From GCA-002282575 sp964493995 (lineage in GTDB: Bacteria; Pseudomonadota; Gammaproteobacteria; Thiomicrospirales; Thiomicrospiraceae): DNA of 12,065 bases. The translations under genes were made by a program, and so were the position numbers. Within the stretch, counting starts at the first letter, position 1, and every line of letters begins with the position of its first letter. The DNA is taken from assembly GCA_964493995.1 (NCBI GenBank), contig CAZBQD010000053.1, positions 1-12,065 of the forward strand, read 5' to 3'. The notes below the pieces were generated by a model. That model did no database searches. It saw only the letters and a program-made list of their open reading frames with translations, and was not told where the DNA came from. This document shows, piece after piece, positions 5,926 to 12,065 of this stretch.

Positions 5926-5974
5926 TAGACAAAATTTATCCTAATCGTATCCTATTGTTAAAGAGAGTAGTCAC

Positions 5975-6310
5975 ATGATTGATTTTTTGATTAGTTCAGC
6001 CCACGCTAACGATGCAGCCGCAGCGTCAACAGAGCAAAGCATGATGAGCATTTTAATGCTGGTTGTGCTGTTTGCTGTTTTCTATTTCTTGCTGATTCGC
6101 CCACAACAAAAACGCGTTAAAGAACATAAAGCTTTGGTTGAAGGTGTGAAAAAAGGCGATGAAATCGTTACCTTCGGTGGTGTGTTGGGTCGTGTGACTA
6201 ACGTGGGTGATGCCTTTGTTGATTTAGAAATTGCCAATAACGTCACCGTTAAAGTGCAAAAACAGAGCATTGCTAACATTATGCCTAAGGGAACCATGGC
6301 TGACGCATAA
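5975..6310 (+). CDS. yajC: Sec translocon accessory subunit YajC
   Basis: YajC is a small inner-membrane protein that associates with SecDF and the SecYEG translocon. The 111-residue product has a short N-terminal periplasmic segment, one transmembrane helix at about 23-41 (MMSILMLVVLFAVFYFLLI), then the signature RPQQKRVKEHKALVEGVKKGDEIVTFGGVLGRV, and a cytoplasmic beta-rich C-terminal part. GAGAG at 5963-5967 lies 7 bases before the ATG. The gene follows tgt in the usual queA-tgt-yajC-secD-secF order. Unusually, a strong intrinsic terminator follows it, 15 bases past the stop. Confidence 0.97.
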   Translation: MIDFLISSAHANDAAAASTEQSMMSILMLVVLFAVFYFLLIRPQQKRVKEHKALVEGVKKGDEIVTFGGVLGRVTNVGDAFVDLEIANNVTVKVQKQSIANIMPKGTMADA

Positions 6311-6325
6311 TGCTGTTTATTGAAT

Positions 6326-6355
6326 AAAGGGGCAGTTTTGCCCCTTTCGTTTTTT
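6326..6355 (+). terminator. Intrinsic terminator between yajC and secD
   Basis: A perfect 9-bp stem, AAAGGGGCA (6326-6334) and TGCCCCTTT (6339-6347), closes a 4-base loop GTTT. After CG comes a run of six T (6350-6355). This is a textbook Rho-independent terminator in the rightward direction. The leftward direction would have AAA-flanked stem ends and only ATTCAATA after the stem, so it is not bidirectional. It should end or attenuate transcription from the fur/queA/tgt/yajC side before secD. Confidence 0.9.
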
Positions 6356-6386
6356 CTGTCATCTCGACAAATAAGGTTTCTTGTCT

Positions 6387-8267
6387 ATGCTCGCTCAACC
6401 TAATTCCCGTTCTGTTGCGAATATCTATCCGTTATGGAAAGCCATACTGGTGGTACTACTTTGTTTTATCGGTTTTGTGTATGCGTTACCGAACATTTAT
6501 CCAGAAGATCCCGCCATTCAGGTTTCTTCAGTGAAAGGCGATCCCTTAGCGGAGCGTGAGTTGGGCTCAGTGCAACAAGCCTTGGTTTCTGCGGGCTATG
6601 ACATTAAGTCAGTTGAATTAGATAACGGGCAGGTATTGGTTCGTTTTAATGACACAGAAACGCAGCTTAAAGCTCAGGACACCTTAAAGTCGGGTTTAGG
6701 TCGCAGTTTTATTGTGGCGTTGAACCTAGCACCCAGTACGCCGGAGTGGTTGAGCAGTATTGGTGGTCGTCCCGCACCTTTGGGTCTGGATTTACGGGGT
6801 GGTGTTCACTTCTTATTTGATGTGGATATGGATGCCGCCGTGGCTAGCTATTATCAGCGTCATGTTACCGATTTGAAGCGTTTACTGCGTAACGAACAGA
6901 TTCGTTATCAAGAAGTGGCGCTTGAAAATGAAGTGTTTACCTTGCAGTTGCGTGAAGGTCAGGATGTCGGTTTTGACAAAGTTCGAAATATTATTGAAAA
7001 AAATCTGCCCGATTTGGTCTTGATGGACAATCAAGGCGTGACCAGTCGTTGGCAGTTTAATAAAACAGCCGTTGCTGAGTTTAAGAAATCGACCGTGCAA
7101 CAAAACGTTACCACCTTACGCAATCGCGTTAATGAATTGGGTGTGGCTGAGCCTTTGATTCAACAGCAAGGTGAGCGTCGTATTGTGGTGCAGTTACCGG
7201 GTGTGCAAGATTCGGCTCGCGCTAAAGAAATTTTAGGAGCGACGGCCACACTGGAGTTCCGCTTAGTCGATGAAAAGGGTGACGTACAATCAGCGATTGC
7301 GGGACGTGTGCCAGCCGGTAGTAAACTTTATGGATCGCGTGATGGTCGTCAATTATTGCTGAAGACTGATGTGATTGTCACGGGCGATTCGGTTACCGAT
7401 GCTAAGTCGGGATTGGATACGCAAGGCGGTTCACCCATGGTGAGCGTCAATTTGGATGAAGCCGGCGGACGTAAAATGCTCGAAACCACTAAGTCCAACA
7501 TTGGCAACCGTATGGCGGTGGTGTTTATCGAGTCGCGCGTTGAAAGTAAAGTGGTGGATGGCGAAACAGTTAAAACGCGTGTAACGACGCAAGATGTTAT
7601 TAACGCCGCTGTCATTCGCGACCAGTTCGCTAATCGTTTCCAAATTACAGGCTTGGATACCGTGCATGAAGCGCGTAATCTTGCCTTATTGTTACGTGCG
7701 GGTGCCTTATCAGCGCCGATGGAAATTGTCGAAGAACGTACCATTGGCCCTTCGTTAGGAGCCGAAAACATCGAGAAAGGGGTTTGGTCGATTATTGTTG
7801 GTTTCGTTGCTGTACTGTTGTTCATGTTGTGGCGTTACAAGTTATTGGGGCTTTATGCCAATATCGCACTCTTGGCAAACGTGTTTTTAATTATGGCGTT
7901 GTTAAGCACCATGCAAGCGACCTTAACCCTGCCGGGTATCGCCGGTATTGTGTTGACTATGGGTATGGCCGTTGATGCTAACGTGTTGATTAATGAACGT
8001 ATTCGTGAAGAGTTGCGCAATGGACATACCACCTTTGCTGCCATTCAAGCGGGCTTTGATAAAGCCTTCTGGACGATTGCCGACTCGCATGTGACTCAGT
8101 TACTCACAGCCTTGCTGTTGTTTGCCTTCGGCTCAGGTCCCATTAAAGGCTTTGCCATCACACTGACGATTGGTGTCATCACCTCGATGTTTACCGCCTT
8201 GATGGTGTCTCGTTTGCTGGTGCATTGGACTTATAGCAATAAAAAAGTAACCCGTGTGTCGGTGTAA
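6387..8267 (+). CDS. secD: Protein translocase subunit SecD
   Basis: SecD, with SecF, forms the proton-driven membrane complex that helps pull exported proteins through SecYEG. From ATG 6387 it has 626 residues (E. coli 615); an in-frame TTG at 6381 is possible but AGG (6374-6376) is better spaced for the ATG. Transmembrane helix 1 is at about 17-35 (LWKAILVVLLCFIGFVYAL). The large periplasmic domain starts with GLDLRGGVHF (133-142) and includes RNRVNELGVAEPLI (245-258). Helices 2-6 run from about 465 to 612. The RND-type motif AVDANVLINERIREE (528-542) includes the conserved aspartate (about D530) implicated in proton flow. The ribosome site of secF lies in its stop region (AAGGGGAG). It starts 31 bases after the terminator, leaving almost no room for its own promoter. 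Confidence 0.97.
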   Translation: MLAQPNSRSVANIYPLWKAILVVLLCFIGFVYALPNIYPEDPAIQVSSVKGDPLAERELGSVQQALVSAGYDIKSVELDNGQVLVRFNDTETQLKAQDTLKSGLGRSFIVALNLAPSTPEWLSSIGGRPAPLGLDLRGGVHFLFDVDMDAAVASYYQRHVTDLKRLLRNEQIRYQEVALENEVFTLQLREGQDVGFDKVRNIIEKNLPDLVLMDNQGVTSRWQFNKTAVAEFKKSTVQQNVTTLRNRVNELGVAEPLIQQQGERRIVVQLPGVQDSARAKEILGATATLEFRLVDEKGDVQSAIAGRVPAGSKLYGSRDGRQLLLKTDVIVTGDSVTDAKSGLDTQGGSPMVSVNLDEAGGRKMLETTKSNIGNRMAVVFIESRVESKVVDGETVKTRVTTQDVINAAVIRDQFANRFQITGLDTVHEARNLALLLRAGALSAPMEIVEERTIGPSLGAENIEKGVWSIIVGFVAVLLFMLWRYKLLGLYANIALLANVFLIMALLSTMQATLTLPGIAGIVLTMGMAVDANVLINERIREELRNGHTTFAAIQAGFDKAFWTIADSHVTQLLTALLLFAFGSGPIKGFAITLTIGVITSMFTALMVSRLLVHWTYSNKKVTRVSV

Positions 8268-8280
8268 GGGGAGAAATGTG

Positions 8281-9267
8281 ATGTTTGGTTTAAGTTTGGT
8301 TGACACTAAAATCCCGTTCATGAAGTATCAAAAATACTGGATGTGGTTGTCGGCGATATTAACGGCCATTTGTTTGGCTGGAATTGTGACTAAAGGCTTT
8401 AATTTTGGTATTGATTTTACTGGCGGCTTAACCGTTGAAGTGGCTTATGAACAGCCCGTTGAATTAGAGCCTTTGCGTCAGCAATTAGCTGCTTCAGGAT
8501 TCGAACAGGCGGTGGTGCAACATTTTGGTTCGACGCGTGAAGTACTGATCCGTACCGCATCGCAAGCTGATGTGACAGCGCAAGCCTTGACCGATAAGCT
8601 GGTGTCGGTTTTGTCGGTAGATGCCAATCCTCATGTCATTAAGCGTACTGAATTTGTCGGTCCGCAAGTGGGTGAGGAGTTAGCCAGCGATGGCTTAATT
8701 GCCTTAATCGCCGCCTTTTTGATTATTACCGTTTATGTATCGGTGCGTTATGAGATTCGTTTCTCCTTAGGGGCGATTTTGGGCGTAGTGCATGATGTGA
8801 TTGTCGTGGCGGGTATTTTTGCCTGGATGGGTTGGTTGGTCGATTTAAGTGTGTTGGCGGCTATTCTGGCCATTATTGGTTACTCCATTAACGATACCAT
8901 TGTCGTGTTTGACCGAGTGCGTGAAAACTTCCGTACTCTGCGCGGTTACAGTCCAAAAGAAGTGATGGATGCGGCCATTAACCAAACCTTGTCTCGTACA
9001 GTGATGACCTCTTTCACCACCTTATTGGTGGTGGTCGTGTTGTTCTTCACCGGTGGTGAAGCACTACACTTGTTCGCTTTAGTACTGATTATTGGTATTG
9101 CTTTTGGTACTTATTCTTCAGTTTACGTGGCTTCGTCTTTAACGCTAGCCTTGGGTATTACGCAGGAGGATTTGATGCGTAAAGACAAGGGCAAAGATAA
9201 ATCAGCGGTTGAAGAAGAGTTGATTGCGGACTTCTTGCAAAAAGAAGCGTCACGAGGTGCCAAATGA
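8281..9267 (+). CDS. secF: Protein translocase subunit SecF
   Basis: SecF pairs with SecD in the inner membrane. The 328-residue product has transmembrane helix 1 at about 18-38 and the signature FGIDFTGG (42-49) at the start of its periplasmic domain. Five more helices lie between about 138 and 292. They include GYSINDTIVVFDRVREN (200-216) with the conserved Asp/Arg, and LSRTVMTSFTTLLVV (237-251). The C-terminal tail is charged (KDKGKDKSAVEEE). I start at ATG 8281, with AGGGGAG (8267-8273) 7 bases upstream; an in-frame GTG at 8254 would begin inside secD and add MCRCKGRNV. The gap from secD is 13 bases, so the two are one operon. Confidence 0.97.
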   Translation: MFGLSLVDTKIPFMKYQKYWMWLSAILTAICLAGIVTKGFNFGIDFTGGLTVEVAYEQPVELEPLRQQLAASGFEQAVVQHFGSTREVLIRTASQADVTAQALTDKLVSVLSVDANPHVIKRTEFVGPQVGEELASDGLIALIAAFLIITVYVSVRYEIRFSLGAILGVVHDVIVVAGIFAWMGWLVDLSVLAAILAIIGYSINDTIVVFDRVRENFRTLRGYSPKEVMDAAINQTLSRTVMTSFTTLLVVVVLFFTGGEALHLFALVLIIGIAFGTYSSVYVASSLTLALGITQEDLMRKDKGKDKSAVEEELIADFLQKEASRGAK

Positions 9268-9418
9268 GTATAACGCTAAACAACCTGCTTCGCTTAGTTT
9301 TTAGCGTTTCTCATTTATTTATTGGCTGGTGGAAGGGTATTAAATCAACTGCTCACATTCTGTTGTATAAAAACCCTTCCCCCAGAACCCCCAACCCGAT
9401 AGGTTTTGGAGGCGTGCT
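9268..9418 (+). promoter_or_regulatory. secF-prfC intergenic region with two inverted repeats and a putative prfC promoter
   Basis: Just after the secF stop, AACGCTAAA (9272-9280) and TTTAGCGTT (9300-9308) form a 9-bp stem with a 19-base loop. It is followed by TCTCATTTATTTATT rather than a clean T-run, so it is a weak terminator at best. A second, longer inverted repeat has 13-base arms at 9326-9338 and 9373-9385, pairing at 12 of 13 positions: CTGG-T-GGAAGGGT with ACCCTTCC-C-CCAG. Its 34-base loop contains a -10-like TATAAA (9366-9371) with no good -35. Downstream is a C-rich stretch and then GGAGG (9408-9412), the prfC ribosome site, 6 bases before the ATG. CCAACC (9391-9396) can partly pair with GGTTTTGG (9402-9409) and might mask that site. 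Confidence 0.5.
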
Positions 9419-10999
9419 ATGAGCCCAGTATGGCAAGATGAAATTGATCGTCGTCGAACTTTCGCCATTATTTCCCATCCGGATGCGGGTAAAACCACGG
9501 TTACGGAAAAATTGTTGTTATTCGGGGGTGCGATTCAGTTAGCGGGTACGGTCAAAGGGCGTAAAGCAGCACGTCATGCTACTTCTGACTGGATGGCGCT
9601 AGAAAAAGAGCGTGGCATTTCCGTTACCTCATCGGTGATGCAGTTCCCTTACCGTGATGCCATTATTAATCTGCTCGATACACCGGGGCACGAAGACTTC
9701 TCGGAGGATACCTATCGTACGCTTACTGCCGTTGACTCAGCGCTCATGGTCATTGACTGTGCCAAGGGTGTTGAAGATCGTACTGTTAAGTTGATGGATG
9801 TCTGTCGTTTGCGCGACACCCCCATTTTAACCTTCATCAACAAACTCGACCGTGAAGGGCGAGAGGTGTTAGACCTGTTGGATGAAGTGGAAAGTGTGTT
9901 AAAAATCCAATGTGCGCCCATTGTTTGGCCCATTGGTATGGGTAAGCGCTTTAAGGGTATTTATCATCTGTTGAATGATACGGTACGCTTGTTCGAGAAT
10001 AGTAGCAACGATAAAGCCAGCGAAGGTCGCATCATTCAGGGTATTGATAATCCTGAGTTAGACGAAATCTTGGGTGACCAGGCCGAAGAGTTGCGTGCTG
10101 AAATTGAGTTGGTCCAGGGGGCGAGTCATCCCTTCGATTTAGAAGCCTTTATGGCGGGTAAGCAGACACCGGTATATTTTGGTTCAGCGATTAACAACTT
10201 TGGTCTGCAAGAATTGTTAGATGCGTTTGTCGATTTTGCGCCTAAACCACACGGGCGTAATGGTTCTGGACGTTTCGTCGAGCCGAGCGAAGAAAAAATG
10301 ACCGGCTTTGTCTTTAAAATTCAAGCGAATATGGACCCGCAGCATCGCGATCGCGTTGCCTTTATGCGTCTGGTGTCGGGCCGTTACGAAAAAGGCATGA
10401 AGTTGTTACAGGTGCGTACCGGCAAGGAGATGAAAATTGCCCAGGCGATTACCTTTATGGCCAATGCACGTGAAGGGGTAGAAGAAGCTTTTGCCGGTGA
10501 TGTGATTGGTATTCATAACCACGGTACCATTCAAATTGGCGATACCTTCAGTCAAGGTGAAGCGTTAAAGTTCACCGGTATTCCTAACTTTGCGCCTGAG
10601 TTGTTCAGACGCGCTCGCTTGTTAGATCCGTTAAAGATGAAAGCCTTGCAAAAAGGGCTGACGCAATTATCGGAAGAGGGCGCAACACAACTGTTCCGTC
10701 CATTGCTCAATAATGATTTGATTTTGGGTGCAGTTGGCATACTTCAGTTTGATGTTGTGGCGCACCGATTGCAAGACGAGTACGGCGTGAAATGCCTGTT
10801 TGAACCCGTCAGTATTGCCACTGCTCACTGGGTAGAAGGCGACAAAGCCGAAATTGAGAAGCTATTAGACAAGTCGAAAGACAACCTTGCTTATGATGCA
10901 GCAGGTCATTTGTGTTACCTAGCGCCTTCGCGTGTTAATTTGTCCTTGACCGAAGAGCGTTGGCCCAAATTGCATTTCACCGCAACGCGTGAACACTAA
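9419..10999 (+). CDS. prfC: Peptide chain release factor 3 (RF3)
   Basis: RF3 is a translational GTPase that recycles RF1/RF2 after termination and contributes to ribosomal quality control. The product has 526 residues (E. coli 529). G motifs are intact: G1 SHPDAGKT (19-26), the G2 region ERGISVTSS (64-72), G3 DTPGH (87-91) and G4 NKLD (141-144). The RF3-specific opening EIDRRRTFAIISHPDAGKTT and the C-terminal APSRVNLSLTEERWPKLHFTATREH block separate it from EF-G and from tetracycline-resistance paralogues. GGAGG 6 bases before the ATG fixes the start. ribF begins 15 bases after its stop with no terminator between, so the two are likely co-transcribed. Confidence 0.98.
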   Translation: MSPVWQDEIDRRRTFAIISHPDAGKTTVTEKLLLFGGAIQLAGTVKGRKAARHATSDWMALEKERGISVTSSVMQFPYRDAIINLLDTPGHEDFSEDTYRTLTAVDSALMVIDCAKGVEDRTVKLMDVCRLRDTPILTFINKLDREGREVLDLLDEVESVLKIQCAPIVWPIGMGKRFKGIYHLLNDTVRLFENSSNDKASEGRIIQGIDNPELDEILGDQAEELRAEIELVQGASHPFDLEAFMAGKQTPVYFGSAINNFGLQELLDAFVDFAPKPHGRNGSGRFVEPSEEKMTGFVFKIQANMDPQHRDRVAFMRLVSGRYEKGMKLLQVRTGKEMKIAQAITFMANAREGVEEAFAGDVIGIHNHGTIQIGDTFSQGEALKFTGIPNFAPELFRRARLLDPLKMKALQKGLTQLSEEGATQLFRPLLNNDLILGAVGILQFDVVAHRLQDEYGVKCLFEPVSIATAHWVEGDKAEIEKLLDKSKDNLAYDAAGHLCYLAPSRVNLSLTEERWPKLHFTATREH

Positions 11000-11014
11000 C
11001 AGGGACACACGTTT

Positions 11015-11947
11015 TTGCATTTGTTGACGCTTAATCCCATTGCAGAAGATCGGCCATCGGTTGTTACCATTGGTAATTTTGATGGCTTGCATTGTGGTCA
11101 TCAGCAATTGCTGGCTGAAGTACAAGCGCAAGCCAAACAGCTCAATGCGGCTAGTGCTGTGGTGTTGTTTGAACCACAACCATTGGAGTATTTGCGCCCA
11201 GAACAGGCACCGCCGCGCTTAATGCGTTTGGGGGAGAAATTGGCTGGTTTGCGCCGCTTAGGTATTCATCGTGTTGGGTTAGTGCGATTCGATACGCGCT
11301 TTGCTGCACTCACGCCGCGACAATTTGTTCAAACAGTATTATTGGATAAACTGCATTGTCGCTCTGTGTGGGTCGGTGATGATTTCCGCTTTGGTCTTCA
11401 ACGACAGGGCGATTTTGCTACTCTGCAAGATTTAGGCGCTGAGTTGGGTTTTGGCGTGGCGCAAACACCTACTTACGAACTGAATGGTCGTCGTTTGGCC
11501 TCTACTTGGTTACGAGAAGCGCTCAGTCAAGCAGACTTAGTTCAGGCTGCTGAAATTTTGGGTCAACGGTATCAGGTAACGGCAAGGGTACTGCATGGAC
11601 AGAAGTTGGGTCGTACCATTGGCTTTCCAACGCTAAACTTACTATTTAAATATGCTCCCGCGTTGACTGGCGTGTTTATTGTACAAGTGCATGGCCTATC
11701 TGCACATCCTTTATGGGGTGTCGCTAATGTTGGTAAACGACCAACAGTCGATGGGCAGCAGCATCGATTAGAAGTTCATGTGTTAGATTGGCAGGGTGAT
11801 GCCTACGGAAAATCCTTAAGTGTTGAGTTTTATCAGCAAATTCGCAAGGAGCAAAAATTTGCCTCTGTTAATCAATTAATGCAACAAATTCAACAGGATG
11901 TTGTTAATGCGAGAGCTTGGATTGAGCGGCACCATCAACTTAACTAA
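11015..11947 (+). CDS. ribF: Bifunctional riboflavin kinase / FAD synthetase RibF
   Basis: RibF phosphorylates riboflavin to FMN and adenylylates FMN to FAD. The 310-residue length is near the 313 of E. coli. The N-terminal FAD synthetase domain shows TIGNFDGLHCGHQ (18-30), GDDFRFG (121-127) and STWLREAL (163-170). The C-terminal kinase domain shows GRTIGFPTLNL (199-209), where the usual PTAN is PTLN with Thr and Asn kept. It also has GVANVGKRPT (235-244) and LEVHVLDW with the probable catalytic Glu253. The start is TTG at 11015 with AGGGA (11001-11005) 9 bases upstream. No ATG or GTG is suitably placed before the GNFDG motif, so the rare start looks real. The usual downstream partner ileS is not fused or overlapping here; a promoter-like gap follows. 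Confidence 0.96.
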   Translation: MHLLTLNPIAEDRPSVVTIGNFDGLHCGHQQLLAEVQAQAKQLNAASAVVLFEPQPLEYLRPEQAPPRLMRLGEKLAGLRRLGIHRVGLVRFDTRFAALTPRQFVQTVLLDKLHCRSVWVGDDFRFGLQRQGDFATLQDLGAELGFGVAQTPTYELNGRRLASTWLREALSQADLVQAAEILGQRYQVTARVLHGQKLGRTIGFPTLNLLFKYAPALTGVFIVQVHGLSAHPLWGVANVGKRPTVDGQQHRLEVHVLDWQGDAYGKSLSVEFYQQIRKEQKFASVNQLMQQIQQDVVNARAWIERHHQLN

Positions 11948-12065
11948 AAAAAAGTTGCAATTTCATCAAAAAAACATATTAACAAGGGGTTAATTAGGCT
12001 ACACTAGCCCTAACGTTGAATGGTAATTCACCAAACGACACTGTTTGATTCGCTTGCATCGGTGA
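11948..12065 (+). promoter_or_regulatory. Non-coding, promoter-like region downstream of ribF
   Basis: After ribF the sequence becomes A-rich, then reads TTAACA (11979-11984) and TACACT (12000-12005). These are plausible -35 and -10 boxes for a rightward promoter, although the 15-base spacer is short. TACACT lies inside the palindrome GGCTA-CAC-TAGCC (11997-12009), which extends to TTAGGCTA/TAGCCCTAA with one bulged C and is operator-like. An ATG at 12020 stays open to the window edge (MVIHQTTLFDSLASV...). It has no ribosome site and would lie only a few bases past the predicted start, so I do not call it a gene. No intrinsic terminator for ribF is visible. Confidence 0.4.

Noticed and set aside
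5915..5926. TGGCATAAT at the tgt stop as an extended -10 promoter for yajC
   Set aside because: The -10 hexamer is one off consensus and there is no -35 at 16-18 bases; the match is too weak to list as a promoter.
7349..7825. 158-codon leftward open frame inside secD
   Set aside because: It is antisense to a fully conserved secD segment, with no ribosome site and no family features; it reflects codon bias in secD.
9272..9308. AACGCTAAA/TTTAGCGTT hairpin as a terminator for secDF
   Set aside because: The stem is AT-heavy, the loop is 19 bases and only a broken T-rich stretch follows. It is described in the intergenic feature but not called a terminator.
12020..12065. ATG-initiated frame open to the window edge
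   Set aside because: Only 15 codons are visible, there is no Shine-Dalgarno, and it lies immediately after the predicted transcription start. It cannot be supported without the downstream sequence.

Overview
The window is a stretch of conserved housekeeping genes from a gammaproteobacterium. The evidence is the set of gene neighbourhoods: phoH-ybeY, the smpB / ratA-ratB / bamE block next to a divergent fur, and queA-tgt-yajC-secD-secF. Base composition is moderate. Protein details such as a Fur without the second CxxC cysteine, the single RibF fusion and an RF3 gene also fit. My guess is a Thiotrichales/Thiomicrospira-like lineage, but that is inference only. I see no insertion sequence, phage gene, CRISPR array, toxin-antitoxin pair or defence system.

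Layout. Bases 1-555 hold the 3' end of phoH (a remnant of 22 codons) overlapping ybeY (rRNA maturation). From 713 to 995 lie three tRNA genes read leftwards in the order Pro(TGG), Arg(TCT), His(GTG). They are driven by a near-perfect sigma70 promoter at 1002-1038 that abuts the end of smpB. smpB (leftwards) and ratA-ratB (rightwards) diverge from a very short gap, and bamE converges on ratB. A ~106-bp region separates bamE from divergent fur. From fur onwards everything reads rightwards: fur, queA, an unrecognised lipoprotein, tgt and yajC have short gaps and could form one transcript. That transcript would end at a strong intrinsic terminator (6326-6355), which unexpectedly lies between yajC and secD. 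Then come secD-secF, a 151-bp leader with two inverted repeats, prfC and ribF. The last ~118 bases are a non-coding, promoter-like stretch upstream of the next, unseen gene.

Functions. The window combines translation and its rescue and maturation (YbeY, three tRNAs, SmpB, RF3), queuosine tRNA modification (QueA, Tgt), envelope biogenesis (BamE and SecDF-YajC), iron regulation (Fur) and flavin cofactor synthesis (RibF).

The most useful leads are small ones: the unknown lipoprotein between queA and tgt, the terminator separating yajC from secD, the long inverted repeat upstream of prfC with a -10-like box in its loop, and possible leaderless transcription of smpB. I did not find a convincing new multi-gene system.
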